From positions 434,001 to 498,000 of the forward strand of contig NZ_CP011456.1 in the NCBI RefSeq assembly GCF_001277295.1: DNA of 64,000 nt, written 5' to 3'. Under the pieces are notes generated by a model. That model saw only the letters and a list, made by a program, of their open reading frames with translations, had not been told where the DNA came from and did no database searches. The DNA comes from Anabaena sp. WA102. Lineage in GTDB: Bacteria > Cyanobacteriota > Cyanobacteriia > Cyanobacteriales > Nostocaceae. Both the position numbers and the translations under genes were made by a program. Position 1 is the first letter of the stretch, and every line of letters starts with the position of its first letter. This document shows, piece after piece, positions 8,835 through 17,403 of the stretch.

Positions 8835-11702
8835 ATGAATAAATTTACTTTATCTCTCATTTTTTTAAATAGTCTATTTGTATCTATAGGAACTGCTAAC
8901 GCTCAATCATTAATAAATAATCATCGTAATTCAGATATAGGAATAGAAAGAAAAACCCCTAATGTGGATGAAATTTCCCAACAATTAAAACTGCCACATT
9001 CAAAAATAGCAGTTATTGATCAGAATCATCAGGTCAAACAACAAAATTTTGTTTGGGTATTTAAGGATTTAAAGGAAGTTGGTAAACAGCCATTTCTCCA
9101 AGTTAAGAAGGAAACAGAGAAACCGAAAACTAAGCCTGAATCTAATGCTAAATCACCGAAAGAAGATGAATTGGAAGATTTTGCAGAGGTTATCAAAGAT
9201 ACTCAAAAGTCAGAGGGAATCTTTACTATTTATCGTCATCAGCATAAAAATAAAATTTATCTAGAAATTAAACCAGAACAACTCCAAAAAAACTTTCTTG
9301 CAACTTCAACTTTAGAATCAGGAATTGGTGAAAAGGGTATTTATAGTGGAATGCCATTACAAGACTTCTTATTCTATTTTCAAAAGATAGATAATCAAAT
9401 CCAGTTTGTGGTTCGTAATGTCAATTTTCGGACTCGTGAAGGAGATCCCCAAGCCAAATCAGTAGCTAGATCATTTAGTGATTCCGTGCTTTACACTATT
9501 CCTATTAAAAGTATTCATTCAGAAAGAAAAACCATTATTATTGATTTAGGTGATTTATTACTTACAGACTTAGCCGGATTAGCTAGTAATTTAGAATTAG
9601 CTGCTAGTCCCGAACAAGCTTATCTTGGTAATGCGAAAGTATTTCCCGGTAATTTAGAACTCGAAGCGATTTTCAATTTTGCTAATGCGGGTAAGTATGA
9701 AGGCAATAATTCGGATGTTTTACCTGATAGTCGCGGTTTTACCTTAAAGGTGCATTATAGTTTATCGGAATTACCAAAAAGTAAATATCAACCTCGGTTA
9801 GCTGATGAACGAGTAGGTTATTTCCTCACAGCTTATCAAGATTTATCTAAAGATGAACGGAGAGATCCTTTTGTTCGTTATATTAATCGCTGGAATTTAG
9901 AAAAACAAGATCCTACAGCCGCAATTTCTCCACCGAAAAAACCGATTGTTTTTTGGATTGATAATGCTGTGCCTCTAGAATATCGTGATGCTATCAAAGA
10001 GGGAGTTTTGATGTGGAATCAAGCCTTTTTGAAAGCGGGATTTAAGGATGCTATTCAAGTCCAACAAATGCCCGATAATGCTACTTGGGACCCGGCAGAT
10101 ATTCGCTATAATACTATCCGTTGGATTAATACTGTGGATGGTTTTTTTGCGATGGGTCCATCCCGTGTTAATCCCTTAACTGGGGAAATTCTAGATGCAG
10201 ATATTTTGATTGATGGTAGTTTTGTCCGGTTGTTAAAAAATGATTATCGGCAAATTATTCAACCTCAAAATTCACAAACTCGCACTTCTTTATCAGCATT
10301 AGTTAACAATGGGCGTTTGTGTGACAAAGGTAATCAAAAATCTCCCAAATCATTAGGCAATTTGTCTAAACTGGCGACAAATTATGATTTATGCTACGGC
10401 ATGGAAGCATCTAATCAGTTAGCTTTTGGTTCTTTGGCAATCTCTATGTTAGGAAATAGTCCACCAAGTCCAAAGGAGTTAAAAGATTATATCCATCAAT
10501 ATTTACGTTTAATTATTACCCATGAAGTTGGTCATACTTTGGGTTTACGGCATAATTTCCGGGGTAGTACCTTACTCTCTCCTGTTGAGATGAATAATTC
10601 AGAAATTACCCGGACTAAAGGGATGACAGCATCGGTTATGGATTATATTCCTCCTAATATTGCTCCTGATGGTGTCAAGCAGGGAGATTATTTTCCCAAT
10701 CAGGTGGGACCTTATGATGAATGGGCAATTGAGTATGGTTATAGTCCTAGTCAAGCAACAACTACCCTGGGAGAAAAGTCGTTTTTAGCGGCAATTGCAG
10801 GACAATCTAATCAACGGGAATTGAGTTATGCTCCTGATGAGGATTTATCTAATAGTGATCCCACTGTGAATCCTTGGGATCATAGTGGTAATGTATTGGT
10901 TTATTCTCAGTCACAATTGGCTAATGCGCGGCGGATGTGGGAACGATTAAATCAGGGATATACTATAGATGAAGAGAGTTCCAGCGATGTAGAAGAGCGT
11001 TTCAATAGTATTTTGAGGAATTATTTACGGAATTTATACTATACCAGTAAATATATTGGTGGTCAGTCTTTTTACCGAGTTAAACCAAGTGATACTAAAG
11101 GACAATTACCATTTGTTCCTGTGTCGGTAGAACAACAGCGACAAGCATTGATGACAATGCAAAATTATGTTTTTGCGGAAGATGCTTTGAAATTTCCCCC
11201 GGAATTACTGAATAAGTTAGTACCTTCGCGGTGGTTACATTGGGGGACTAGTATTCAGCAAGGACGGTTAGATTATCCGATTCATGATTTAGTGTTGTTG
11301 GTGCAGACTGCCGTGTTGCGGGATTTATTGGCAAGCGATCGCCTCACTCGTCTCAAGGATTTAGAATTAAAAAGTGAACCAGGAAAATCTCTCACCTTGC
11401 CAGAATTATTTGATACTTTACAATCTGGGATTTGGTCGGAAGTTCTGCAACCCCAAGGTAAATTACAAATTTCTAGTTTGCGGAGAGGTTTACAACGGGA
11501 ATACCTGGAAATAATGATGGGAATGGTCTTGCGAAAGGAATCTGTTCCTGAAGATGCCCGAACTTTAGCTTGGTATAAACTCAAGCAGTTAAATAGTAAA
11601 TTAAAACGGGTAAATTCTGAAGATGAATATACTCAGGCTTTCTTATTAGAAACACGCGATCGCATTGAGAAGACTTTAAATGCACCATTGGTAGGGAATT
11701 GA
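8835..11702 (+). CDS. Secreted zinc metalloprotease (DUF5117/DUF4953 type)
   Basis: This protein of about 955 residues starts at ATG 8835; AGGA lies about ten bases upstream, and the TTG at 8829 would add two residues. It opens with a signal peptide (MNKFTLSLIFLNSLFVSIG, cleavage after TANA). The catalytic motif HEVGHTLGLRHNF (around 10520) is the extended HExxHxxGxxH zinc site of metzincin-like peptidases. The preceding region contains FWIDNAVPLEYRDAI and the beta-rich N-terminal domain typical of DUF5117 proteins. A lysine/glutamate-rich segment (about residues 85-120) looks disordered. It should act outside the cytoplasmic membrane. Substrate unknown. It is monocistronic. Confidence 0.88.
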   Translation: MNKFTLSLIFLNSLFVSIGTANAQSLINNHRNSDIGIERKTPNVDEISQQLKLPHSKIAVIDQNHQVKQQNFVWVFKDLKEVGKQPFLQVKKETEKPKTKPESNAKSPKEDELEDFAEVIKDTQKSEGIFTIYRHQHKNKIYLEIKPEQLQKNFLATSTLESGIGEKGIYSGMPLQDFLFYFQKIDNQIQFVVRNVNFRTREGDPQAKSVARSFSDSVLYTIPIKSIHSERKTIIIDLGDLLLTDLAGLASNLELAASPEQAYLGNAKVFPGNLELEAIFNFANAGKYEGNNSDVLPDSRGFTLKVHYSLSELPKSKYQPRLADERVGYFLTAYQDLSKDERRDPFVRYINRWNLEKQDPTAAISPPKKPIVFWIDNAVPLEYRDAIKEGVLMWNQAFLKAGFKDAIQVQQMPDNATWDPADIRYNTIRWINTVDGFFAMGPSRVNPLTGEILDADILIDGSFVRLLKNDYRQIIQPQNSQTRTSLSALVNNGRLCDKGNQKSPKSLGNLSKLATNYDLCYGMEASNQLAFGSLAISMLGNSPPSPKELKDYIHQYLRLIITHEVGHTLGLRHNFRGSTLLSPVEMNNSEITRTKGMTASVMDYIPPNIAPDGVKQGDYFPNQVGPYDEWAIEYGYSPSQATTTLGEKSFLAAIAGQSNQRELSYAPDEDLSNSDPTVNPWDHSGNVLVYSQSQLANARRMWERLNQGYTIDEESSSDVEERFNSILRNYLRNLYYTSKYIGGQSFYRVKPSDTKGQLPFVPVSVEQQRQALMTMQNYVFAEDALKFPPELLNKLVPSRWLHWGTSIQQGRLDYPIHDLVLLVQTAVLRDLLASDRLTRLKDLELKSEPGKSLTLPELFDTLQSGIWSEVLQPQGKLQISSLRRGLQREYLEIMMGMVLRKESVPEDARTLAWYKLKQLNSKLKRVNSEDEYTQAFLLETRDRIEKTLNAPLVGN

Positions 11703-11787
11703 TGTGGACTTAGCGTATAATAAGGAAAATTGGAGTAATTGATGAATTACCCCAATTTGTAATTTATGTGAGAAACACGAGGCATTT

Positions 11788-12243
11788 GTGAAAACGACAT
11801 TAACCACCTCATCTCCTGTTCTCTATGATGAAGATTTTAATTCATGGGTTAATTCAACCATTGAATTATTGCAACAAAAAAGATTTGATGAATTAGATAT
11901 TAAAAATCTAATTGCTGAAGTAGCAAGTATGGGAAATAATGATAAGAAATCAATTAAAAGTAATTTACGAATTTTGTTGATGCACCTGTTAAAATGGCAG
12001 TATCAACCAGACAAACATACAAACAGTTGGCGTACAACCATTAAGGAACATCGCAACCGCTTAGAGGATGATTTTGCTGATAGTCCTAGTTTAAAGAATT
12101 ATTTTTTAGAAGTATTTAATGAATGTTATCAAAAAGCTAGAGATTTAGCATCATCGGAAACTGGTTTATCTCTTGGTGTTTTTCCGGTTGAATGTCTCTT
12201 TGATGTTGATATGGTGATAAAATCTGACTTCTTCCCAGATTGA
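11788..12243 (+). CDS. DUF29 domain protein
   Basis: The 151-residue soluble protein shows the DUF29 pattern: LYDEDFNSWVNSTIELL, LDIKNLIAEVASMG, then LLMHLLKWQYQP and a helical C-terminus. DUF29 proteins are abundant in cyanobacteria and have no established function. The start is GTG at 11788, the only initiator before the conserved region. A second member of the family, truncated, is at 45412. The following 294 bases (12244-12537) hold a dispersed repeat and the promoter region of the next operon. Confidence 0.87.
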   Translation: MKTTLTTSSPVLYDEDFNSWVNSTIELLQQKRFDELDIKNLIAEVASMGNNDKKSIKSNLRILLMHLLKWQYQPDKHTNSWRTTIKEHRNRLEDDFADSPSLKNYFLEVFNECYQKARDLASSETGLSLGVFPVECLFDVDMVIKSDFFPD

Positions 12244-12269
12244 AGAAGAAGAAAATGATTTAGGAAAAA

Positions 12270-12335
12270 AAGAGCGATAGCGTTCGCGGAGCGTCTCGGA
12301 GGGAACTAGCGCTGCTACAAGCAGATCGCTATCTT
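12270..12335. repeat. Dispersed GCGATAGCGTTCGCGGAGCG repeat
   Basis: The block begins GCGATAGCGTTCGCGGAGCG, continues TCTCGGAGGGAAC and ends with GATCGCTATC, so the ends are partly inverted. Related sequence recurs near 41398, 34090 and 57706, where it enters a coding region. Nothing else was recognised in this spacer. Confidence 0.7.
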
Positions 12336-12537
12336 ACAATTAATGTAGCGTTTCGTACTGAAAATATGAACACAAGGTTAAGAAATTCAGTGAAAAGCTA
12401 GATACTTGAGTTAAAAGAGATGTAACTTATGTTATGATTCTTGTCTTACTGTGAGCATTGAAACTAAAGCTTTTGAGTTAATAATTCAGTGCTTAGGGTT
12501 AATAATAAGGAGACTTTGACGCTCAAAATTAACATTC

Positions 12538-14574
12538 ATGACAGATAAAACTAATCCAACTTATACATTAATTGATATCCTCAAATCTACTGATTATGCT
12601 CTCGATATCTTTGATAAAGATAAAGAAATTCCAGCACTTCAAATTTTTGACAAAAAAGGGAAACCGTATCTGCGCGATTTCGTAGATGCTAAGGAACGTC
12701 CAGCTAAACCAGAGGAAATTGTCCGCCAACTGTTTCTATATCGCTTAATTCATACCTATGGTTATCCTACCGCTAGAATTGCCGTAGAAAAGGGTGTATA
12801 TTTTGGCTCTAGCGTGGGGGATAAGCGAGCAGATATCGTCATTTCTGAAAAGGATCATCCCAATACAGCATATATTATTATTGAAGTTAAGAAGCCAAAG
12901 CGTCGAGATGGTCTAGAACAACTAAAATCTTACTGTAATGCTGAAGGTGCGCCTATTGCAGTTTGGACAAATGGCAGTGAAATTGTTATTTTACATCGGG
13001 AAGATCCAAATATTTACCGCAGTATTTCTGATTTACCTCATGCAAACCAAACACTAGCTGAAGTCATCAACGAGCGTGTCACCCTCCAAGAGCTTGAGAA
13101 ACGTAACAAACTGGTTGTAGAACGCCTATCTTTACGTGATGTAATTTTAGATTTGGAAAACCTAGTTTTAGCAAACGCTGGGGTTGATCAATTTGAAGAA
13201 GTATTTAAATTAATTTATGCCAAGCTTTACGATGAAGCACAAGCAAAAAGACGACCAGGTAAAGTTGTAGAATTTCGCGCTGCTGGTGAAACTCGTCAAG
13301 AATTATATGACAAAATTAATAACCTATTTCATGCAGCTAGGGAAAAATGGCAAGGTGTTTTTCTACCAGGAGAAAACATTGATTTAACACCCGATCATTT
13401 AGCTGTGTGTGTTTCGTTTTTGCAAGACATTAAACTGTTTAATTCCAACTTACAAGTCATTGATGAAGCCTTTGAATATTTGGTAACGCAAGTTTACAAG
13501 GGAGCAAAAGGGCAATATTTTACTCCCCGTCATGTGATTGATATGTGTGTGAAAATGCTCAATCCTAAATGGGAAGAGTATATGATTGATACGGCTGCTG
13601 GCAGTTGTGGGTTTACAGTTCATACTATTTTTCACGTTTGGGGTGGGGAAATGACATCAGATGGACCCACTAAAGATCAAGCAGAATATGCGAGTGAAAT
13701 GGTATATGGTATTGATTTTGATGCTCGGAGTGTAAAGGTTGCTAAAGCACTGAATTTGATTGCGGGTGATGGCAAAACTAATGTTTATCGAGCCAATACC
13801 CTTGATCCAAGAAATTGGAGTGACGAAATACGAGTTGCACTACGCCGCCATTTAAAAAGATTTGATAATCGTACAGATGATGACTGGAATCAGAAAAATT
13901 TCCGCAACTTCAATTTTGATGTGCTGATGACTAATCCACCATTTGCAGGAGATATTGTAGATAGTAAAATTTTGTATCAATATCAACTTGCTAAAAAGTG
14001 GAAAGCGATTGATGTTGATGCTTTAGCTGATCCAGAAGAACGGGAAAGACAAGCTGGTGCTATTGAGAGTAAACGCTATGAAGATTCAGGAAATTGGCAA
14101 ACGAAACAAAGTCGAGATGTTTTATTTATTGAGCGTAATTTAGAATTTTTATGTCCAGGGGGACGAATGGCAATTGTTCTTCCTCAAGGACGGTTTAATA
14201 ATATTACTGATGCTCATGTGCGGACTTGGATTAGTGAGCGAGCCAGAATTTTAGCAGTGGTAGGACTGCACGTAAATACTTTTAAGCCACATACTGGCAC
14301 AAAAACCAGTGTTTTATTTCTCCAAAAGTGGGATGATGATCCTAATTCTAAACATTACTGTCCTAAAATTAAGGACTATCCTATATTTTTTGCCACCAGC
14401 GAAAATAGTGGTAAAGATAACTCTGGTGAGTATATTTACAAACCAGGGAAAGACGGCAGACCAAGGATTGATGATCATGGACACATGATTATTGATCATG
14501 ATTTGGATGAGATTGGAAGTGCATTTATAGATTTTGCAAAGAAACAAAAATTTTCGTTTTGGCGGGAGGGTTAG
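12538..14574 (+). CDS. Nuclease-methyltransferase fusion of a BcgI-like restriction-modification system
   Basis: This 678-residue protein joins two activities. Residues about 55-160 form a PD-(D/E)XK nuclease module related to the HsdR N-terminus, with D99, E116 and K118 in RADIVI and IIIEVKK. Residues about 200-320 resemble the HsdM N-terminal helical domain. The N6-adenine methyltransferase follows, with GQYFTPRHVIDM, motif I DTAAGSCGF (351-359) and motif IV NPPF (466-469). There is no HsdR helicase in the locus. A separate HsdS-like gene follows, so the layout resembles type IIB BcgI, in which a fused RM subunit pairs with a specificity subunit. The Uma2 gene starts three bases after its stop. 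Confidence 0.88.
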   Translation: MTDKTNPTYTLIDILKSTDYALDIFDKDKEIPALQIFDKKGKPYLRDFVDAKERPAKPEEIVRQLFLYRLIHTYGYPTARIAVEKGVYFGSSVGDKRADIVISEKDHPNTAYIIIEVKKPKRRDGLEQLKSYCNAEGAPIAVWTNGSEIVILHREDPNIYRSISDLPHANQTLAEVINERVTLQELEKRNKLVVERLSLRDVILDLENLVLANAGVDQFEEVFKLIYAKLYDEAQAKRRPGKVVEFRAAGETRQELYDKINNLFHAAREKWQGVFLPGENIDLTPDHLAVCVSFLQDIKLFNSNLQVIDEAFEYLVTQVYKGAKGQYFTPRHVIDMCVKMLNPKWEEYMIDTAAGSCGFTVHTIFHVWGGEMTSDGPTKDQAEYASEMVYGIDFDARSVKVAKALNLIAGDGKTNVYRANTLDPRNWSDEIRVALRRHLKRFDNRTDDDWNQKNFRNFNFDVLMTNPPFAGDIVDSKILYQYQLAKKWKAIDVDALADPEERERQAGAIESKRYEDSGNWQTKQSRDVLFIERNLEFLCPGGRMAIVLPQGRFNNITDAHVRTWISERARILAVVGLHVNTFKPHTGTKTSVLFLQKWDDDPNSKHYCPKIKDYPIFFATSENSGKDNSGEYIYKPGKDGRPRIDDHGHMIIDHDLDEIGSAFIDFAKKQKFSFWREG

Positions 14575-14577
14575 AAA

Positions 14578-15228
14578 ATGATTGAGTTACAAACCCAGTT
14601 ACCCACAGATACATGGATTTACACTTCTTGGGCAGATTATGAGCAGATAATTATCAATTTGCTCAACGAAAAAGCGAAGAGTTACTACTATAAAGGGTAT
14701 ATGAGGCTGGAAATGGCACCAGTTAGTTTTGATCATGGTAAAGACCATGTTGTAATTATTTTTGCAGTAACTCTATTTGCGACAATTAGAGGGATTCTAG
14801 CTACAGGTTTAGACACTACTACCTTTCGTAAAACTGGTATTCAGGACTGTCAGCCTGATGTGGCCTATTACTTGCGAGAACGCGCCCAATCTATCCCCAC
14901 TGGTACAGGTATTATCAAACTTGATCTATATCCTGCACCCGATTTGGTGATTGAGATTGCTAAATCTTCTCTCCTTGATGACTTGGGGACAAAGCGAACT
15001 CTCTACGAAGATTTAGGTGTTGCTGAATATTGGGTGGTAGATGTCCAAAATGCCCAAATCATCGCTTATGCTATGGCAGATCAAGGTAGTAAACGTATTC
15101 GAGAATCACAGGTATTTCCTGGTTTAGTAATTGCAATTTTAGAGGAAGCTTTACGCCGTAGTCGTGAAATGAGTCAATCTGAAGTTGGCGCTTGGTTATT
15201 AAACCAGTTTCAGCAAAAGGAAGGTTAA
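14578..15228 (+). CDS. Uma2-family (DUF820) putative endonuclease
   Basis: The 216-residue protein has the Uma2 core: TWADYEQ-like N-terminus, then CQPDVAYY, LYPAPDLVIEI, YEDLGVAEYWVVD and IFPGL-like ends. The D of PDLVIEI and the following acidic and lysine residues (K at TKRTLYE) match the PD-(D/E)XK pattern of this family. Uma2 proteins are very common in cyanobacteria with mostly unknown roles. Its position is notable: it lies between the RM fusion gene and hsdS with gaps of 3 bases on each side, which points to co-expression with the restriction system. Confidence 0.88.
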   Translation: MIELQTQLPTDTWIYTSWADYEQIIINLLNEKAKSYYYKGYMRLEMAPVSFDHGKDHVVIIFAVTLFATIRGILATGLDTTTFRKTGIQDCQPDVAYYLRERAQSIPTGTGIIKLDLYPAPDLVIEIAKSSLLDDLGTKRTLYEDLGVAEYWVVDVQNAQIIAYAMADQGSKRIRESQVFPGLVIAILEEALRRSREMSQSEVGAWLLNQFQQKEG

Positions 15229-15231
15229 ATT

Positions 15232-16593
15232 TTGGCAGTTTGGAGTGTGGTTCTCAAATCGAAACTGGAAGGTTCTACTCGGCTAGATCCAGAATATTAT
15301 CAACCTTTCTATCTACAGATTTCTTCATCTTTAGAGAAGCAAAACTATGTTGAGCTAGGTTCTGTTGCTTTAATTTCTGATGGTGATCATGCTGTAATGC
15401 CTGAACTTTTTGATTCAGGAAAAAGATATTTACGGGCTAAAGATTTGCAAAATTTTCAGATTGATAATTCTGATTCTATATATATCTCTGAAGAGTATTT
15501 TCAAACTATTCAACGTTCACATATTAAACCAAATGACATCTTATTATCAATAATGGGAACAATTGGTAATATTGCTATTGTGCCTGAAAACTCTGAAATA
15601 ATGACAGCAAATCGAGCAGTAGCAATTATTAGATTTCAAGAAGAGTCAGCATTTGATCCATATTTCATAGCAGCTTATCTTGAGTCCAAAATAGGTATTG
15701 CCTTAAGAGAACGTGAAAGTCAAGGAGGAATACAGCAGAGAATTAATTTAGAAGGACTAAAAAGGCTGAAGATACCATTTATTTCATCTATTCTTCAAAG
15801 AAAAGTTAAAGAAAAAGTGCTTGCGGCACTCAATCGTTATAAAGATAGTGAAAAAATTTATGCTCAAGCTGAGGCTTTATTACTTCATGAACTTGGATTA
15901 GATAACCTCGACCTCTCTACACAGAAAAGTTATGTAGCAAATTTTAGTGAGACTGTAGAGAGCGATCGCTTAGATGCTGAATATTATAATCCCAAATATA
16001 CAGTTTTAATAAATTATCTTCACAATATCCCTCACAGTAAATTAGGTTATATCGCAAGTTTTTCTAACGGTGCTACTCCCACTGGAGCAAAATATTTAGA
16101 AAAAGGAATTCCTTTTTTACGAATTCAAAATATAGGTAAAAATCTTTTAAATCTTGATGATGTTGTCTACATTGATAAAAAAATTCATAATCGCATCCTT
16201 AAACGTTCTCAACTTCAACCAGGAGATGTTTTGATAACAATTACTGGGCGGATTGGAACTGCTGCTGTTATCCCTGATAGTCTTATAGATGCTAATATGA
16301 ATCAACACAGTGTTCGATTACGAATACATAATAATCAAATTAATCCATACTATTTATCAGTATTTCTCAACTCTAAAGCCGGACTTTTACAAACTGATAG
16401 AGAATCATACGGTGCAACTCGTGATGCTCTACCTTATTATTGTCTGGAGAAGATTATTATCCCAATAGTATCTCTTGATTTACAAAATGAAGTTGAAGCA
16501 AAGATAAGAGCCGCCGAAAAAACTCTAAAAGAAGCTAAAAGTTTGTTAGAACAAGCCAAACACCAAGTTGAACAAATAATATTAGGGGGTTAA
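15232..16593 (+). CDS. hsdS: Type I-like DNA specificity subunit (HsdS)
   Basis: This 453-residue protein has two target-recognition half-repeats. The first spans about residues 10-200 (SRLDPEYY-like start, SDGDHAVMPE, NDILLSIMGTIGN) and the second about 235-430 (SDRLDAEYYNP, GDVLITITGRIGT). Each is followed by a helical spacer; the C-terminus is a coiled coil (residues 425-453). The two TRDs set the bipartite DNA target for the methyltransferase-nuclease. The start is TTG at 15232 with AGGAAGG upstream. The frame runs straight on from the Uma2 gene. Confidence 0.92.
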   Translation: MAVWSVVLKSKLEGSTRLDPEYYQPFYLQISSSLEKQNYVELGSVALISDGDHAVMPELFDSGKRYLRAKDLQNFQIDNSDSIYISEEYFQTIQRSHIKPNDILLSIMGTIGNIAIVPENSEIMTANRAVAIIRFQEESAFDPYFIAAYLESKIGIALRERESQGGIQQRINLEGLKRLKIPFISSILQRKVKEKVLAALNRYKDSEKIYAQAEALLLHELGLDNLDLSTQKSYVANFSETVESDRLDAEYYNPKYTVLINYLHNIPHSKLGYIASFSNGATPTGAKYLEKGIPFLRIQNIGKNLLNLDDVVYIDKKIHNRILKRSQLQPGDVLITITGRIGTAAVIPDSLIDANMNQHSVRLRIHNNQINPYYLSVFLNSKAGLLQTDRESYGATRDALPYYCLEKIIIPIVSLDLQNEVEAKIRAAEKTLKEAKSLLEQAKHQVEQIILGG

Positions 16594-16601
16594 ATTTCAA
16601 A

Positions 16602-17210
16602 ATGTCTACACCTCCTGAAATCATTGATGCTCTTGAATCAGTTTTAGAAATTTACTTTTCAGGAGTTCGACATCGAGAAAGGGCTGCTTTTATCCTTTGC
16701 GATAATCTTGTAGAGATGACGTGCAAGACAAAGGCAAAACAGGATGATTATAGATTTAATATGGCCTGTAACTTTCATGATGCTTGTACTGCACCAGGTG
16801 TCCTTTTACCCGCAGATTTAAAAATACGAGTTGTAGGTTATCGCAATACAAGAAATAATATGCAACACGCGAGTGCAGCATCAACCATTGATCCAATGCA
16901 CTGCGCCACAGCAATTCTAGATGTAATAAAAGTAATAGATCACTGCTGGACTGGCACTTCAACAAGTATGTTTTCTGTGAGACTTAAATGCGCTTTACGA
17001 ATTATTCATCTTTATTCTTTAGATGGAGACGTTTCTAAAAGAGAACCTTTTGAAAATAGAATGAGAGAAAAGCGTTGGCGTACTCAGGATGAAAAGGTTC
17101 GGGTTAATGGAAGACAAATACAACCTGGACTTAGGGACTACTGGTATATTGCTATTCGGATGCAAACTCCTTTAGTTGATGAATGCTTGAATGATGTGGG
17201 AATTCCATAA
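16602..17210 (+). CDS. Hypothetical protein with HEPN-like RNxxxH motif, linked to the R-M operon
   Basis: This 202-residue, mostly helical protein starts at ATG eight bases after the hsdS stop. Residues 84-89 read RNNMQH, matching the R-[polar]-x3-H active-site pattern of HEPN ribonucleases, in a context (VVGYRNTRNNMQHAS) that resembles the start of the catalytic helix. The N-terminal half is helical and contains SVLEIYFSGVRHRERAAFIL. HEPN RNases often accompany restriction systems as a second line that cleaves RNA in infected cells. Homology to HEPN is inferred from motif and helicity only; the rest of the protein is not recognised. Confidence 0.6.
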   Translation: MSTPPEIIDALESVLEIYFSGVRHRERAAFILCDNLVEMTCKTKAKQDDYRFNMACNFHDACTAPGVLLPADLKIRVVGYRNTRNNMQHASAASTIDPMHCATAILDVIKVIDHCWTGTSTSMFSVRLKCALRIIHLYSLDGDVSKREPFENRMREKRWRTQDEKVRVNGRQIQPGLRDYWYIAIRMQTPLVDECLNDVGIP

Positions 17211-17347
17211 AACTAAAAGGTATTATCGTCTTCTTACTCTATGATTCCCAACTGACATAACCCAACTAAAACCCACGCCAAAGTCTGACATTGCTACACT
17301 ACAAAAAAAGTCCACCGAAATGGACTAATAAAAAATTAAATATTTTC

Positions 17348-17367
17348 AACCCACGCAGGTGGGTTTT
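17348..17367 (+). terminator. Hairpin AACCCAC-GCAG-GTGGGTTTT after the R-M operon
   Basis: A 7-bp perfect stem with a 4-base loop is followed by four T residues. It lies about 140 bases after the last gene of the restriction operon and just beyond the 3' end of the convergent ferrochelatase-like gene, so it may serve the plus-strand operon. Confidence 0.55.
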
Positions 17368-17403
17368 GCCTGTGTAGACGCGGTTTCTAACCGCCCTAAT
17401 TAC

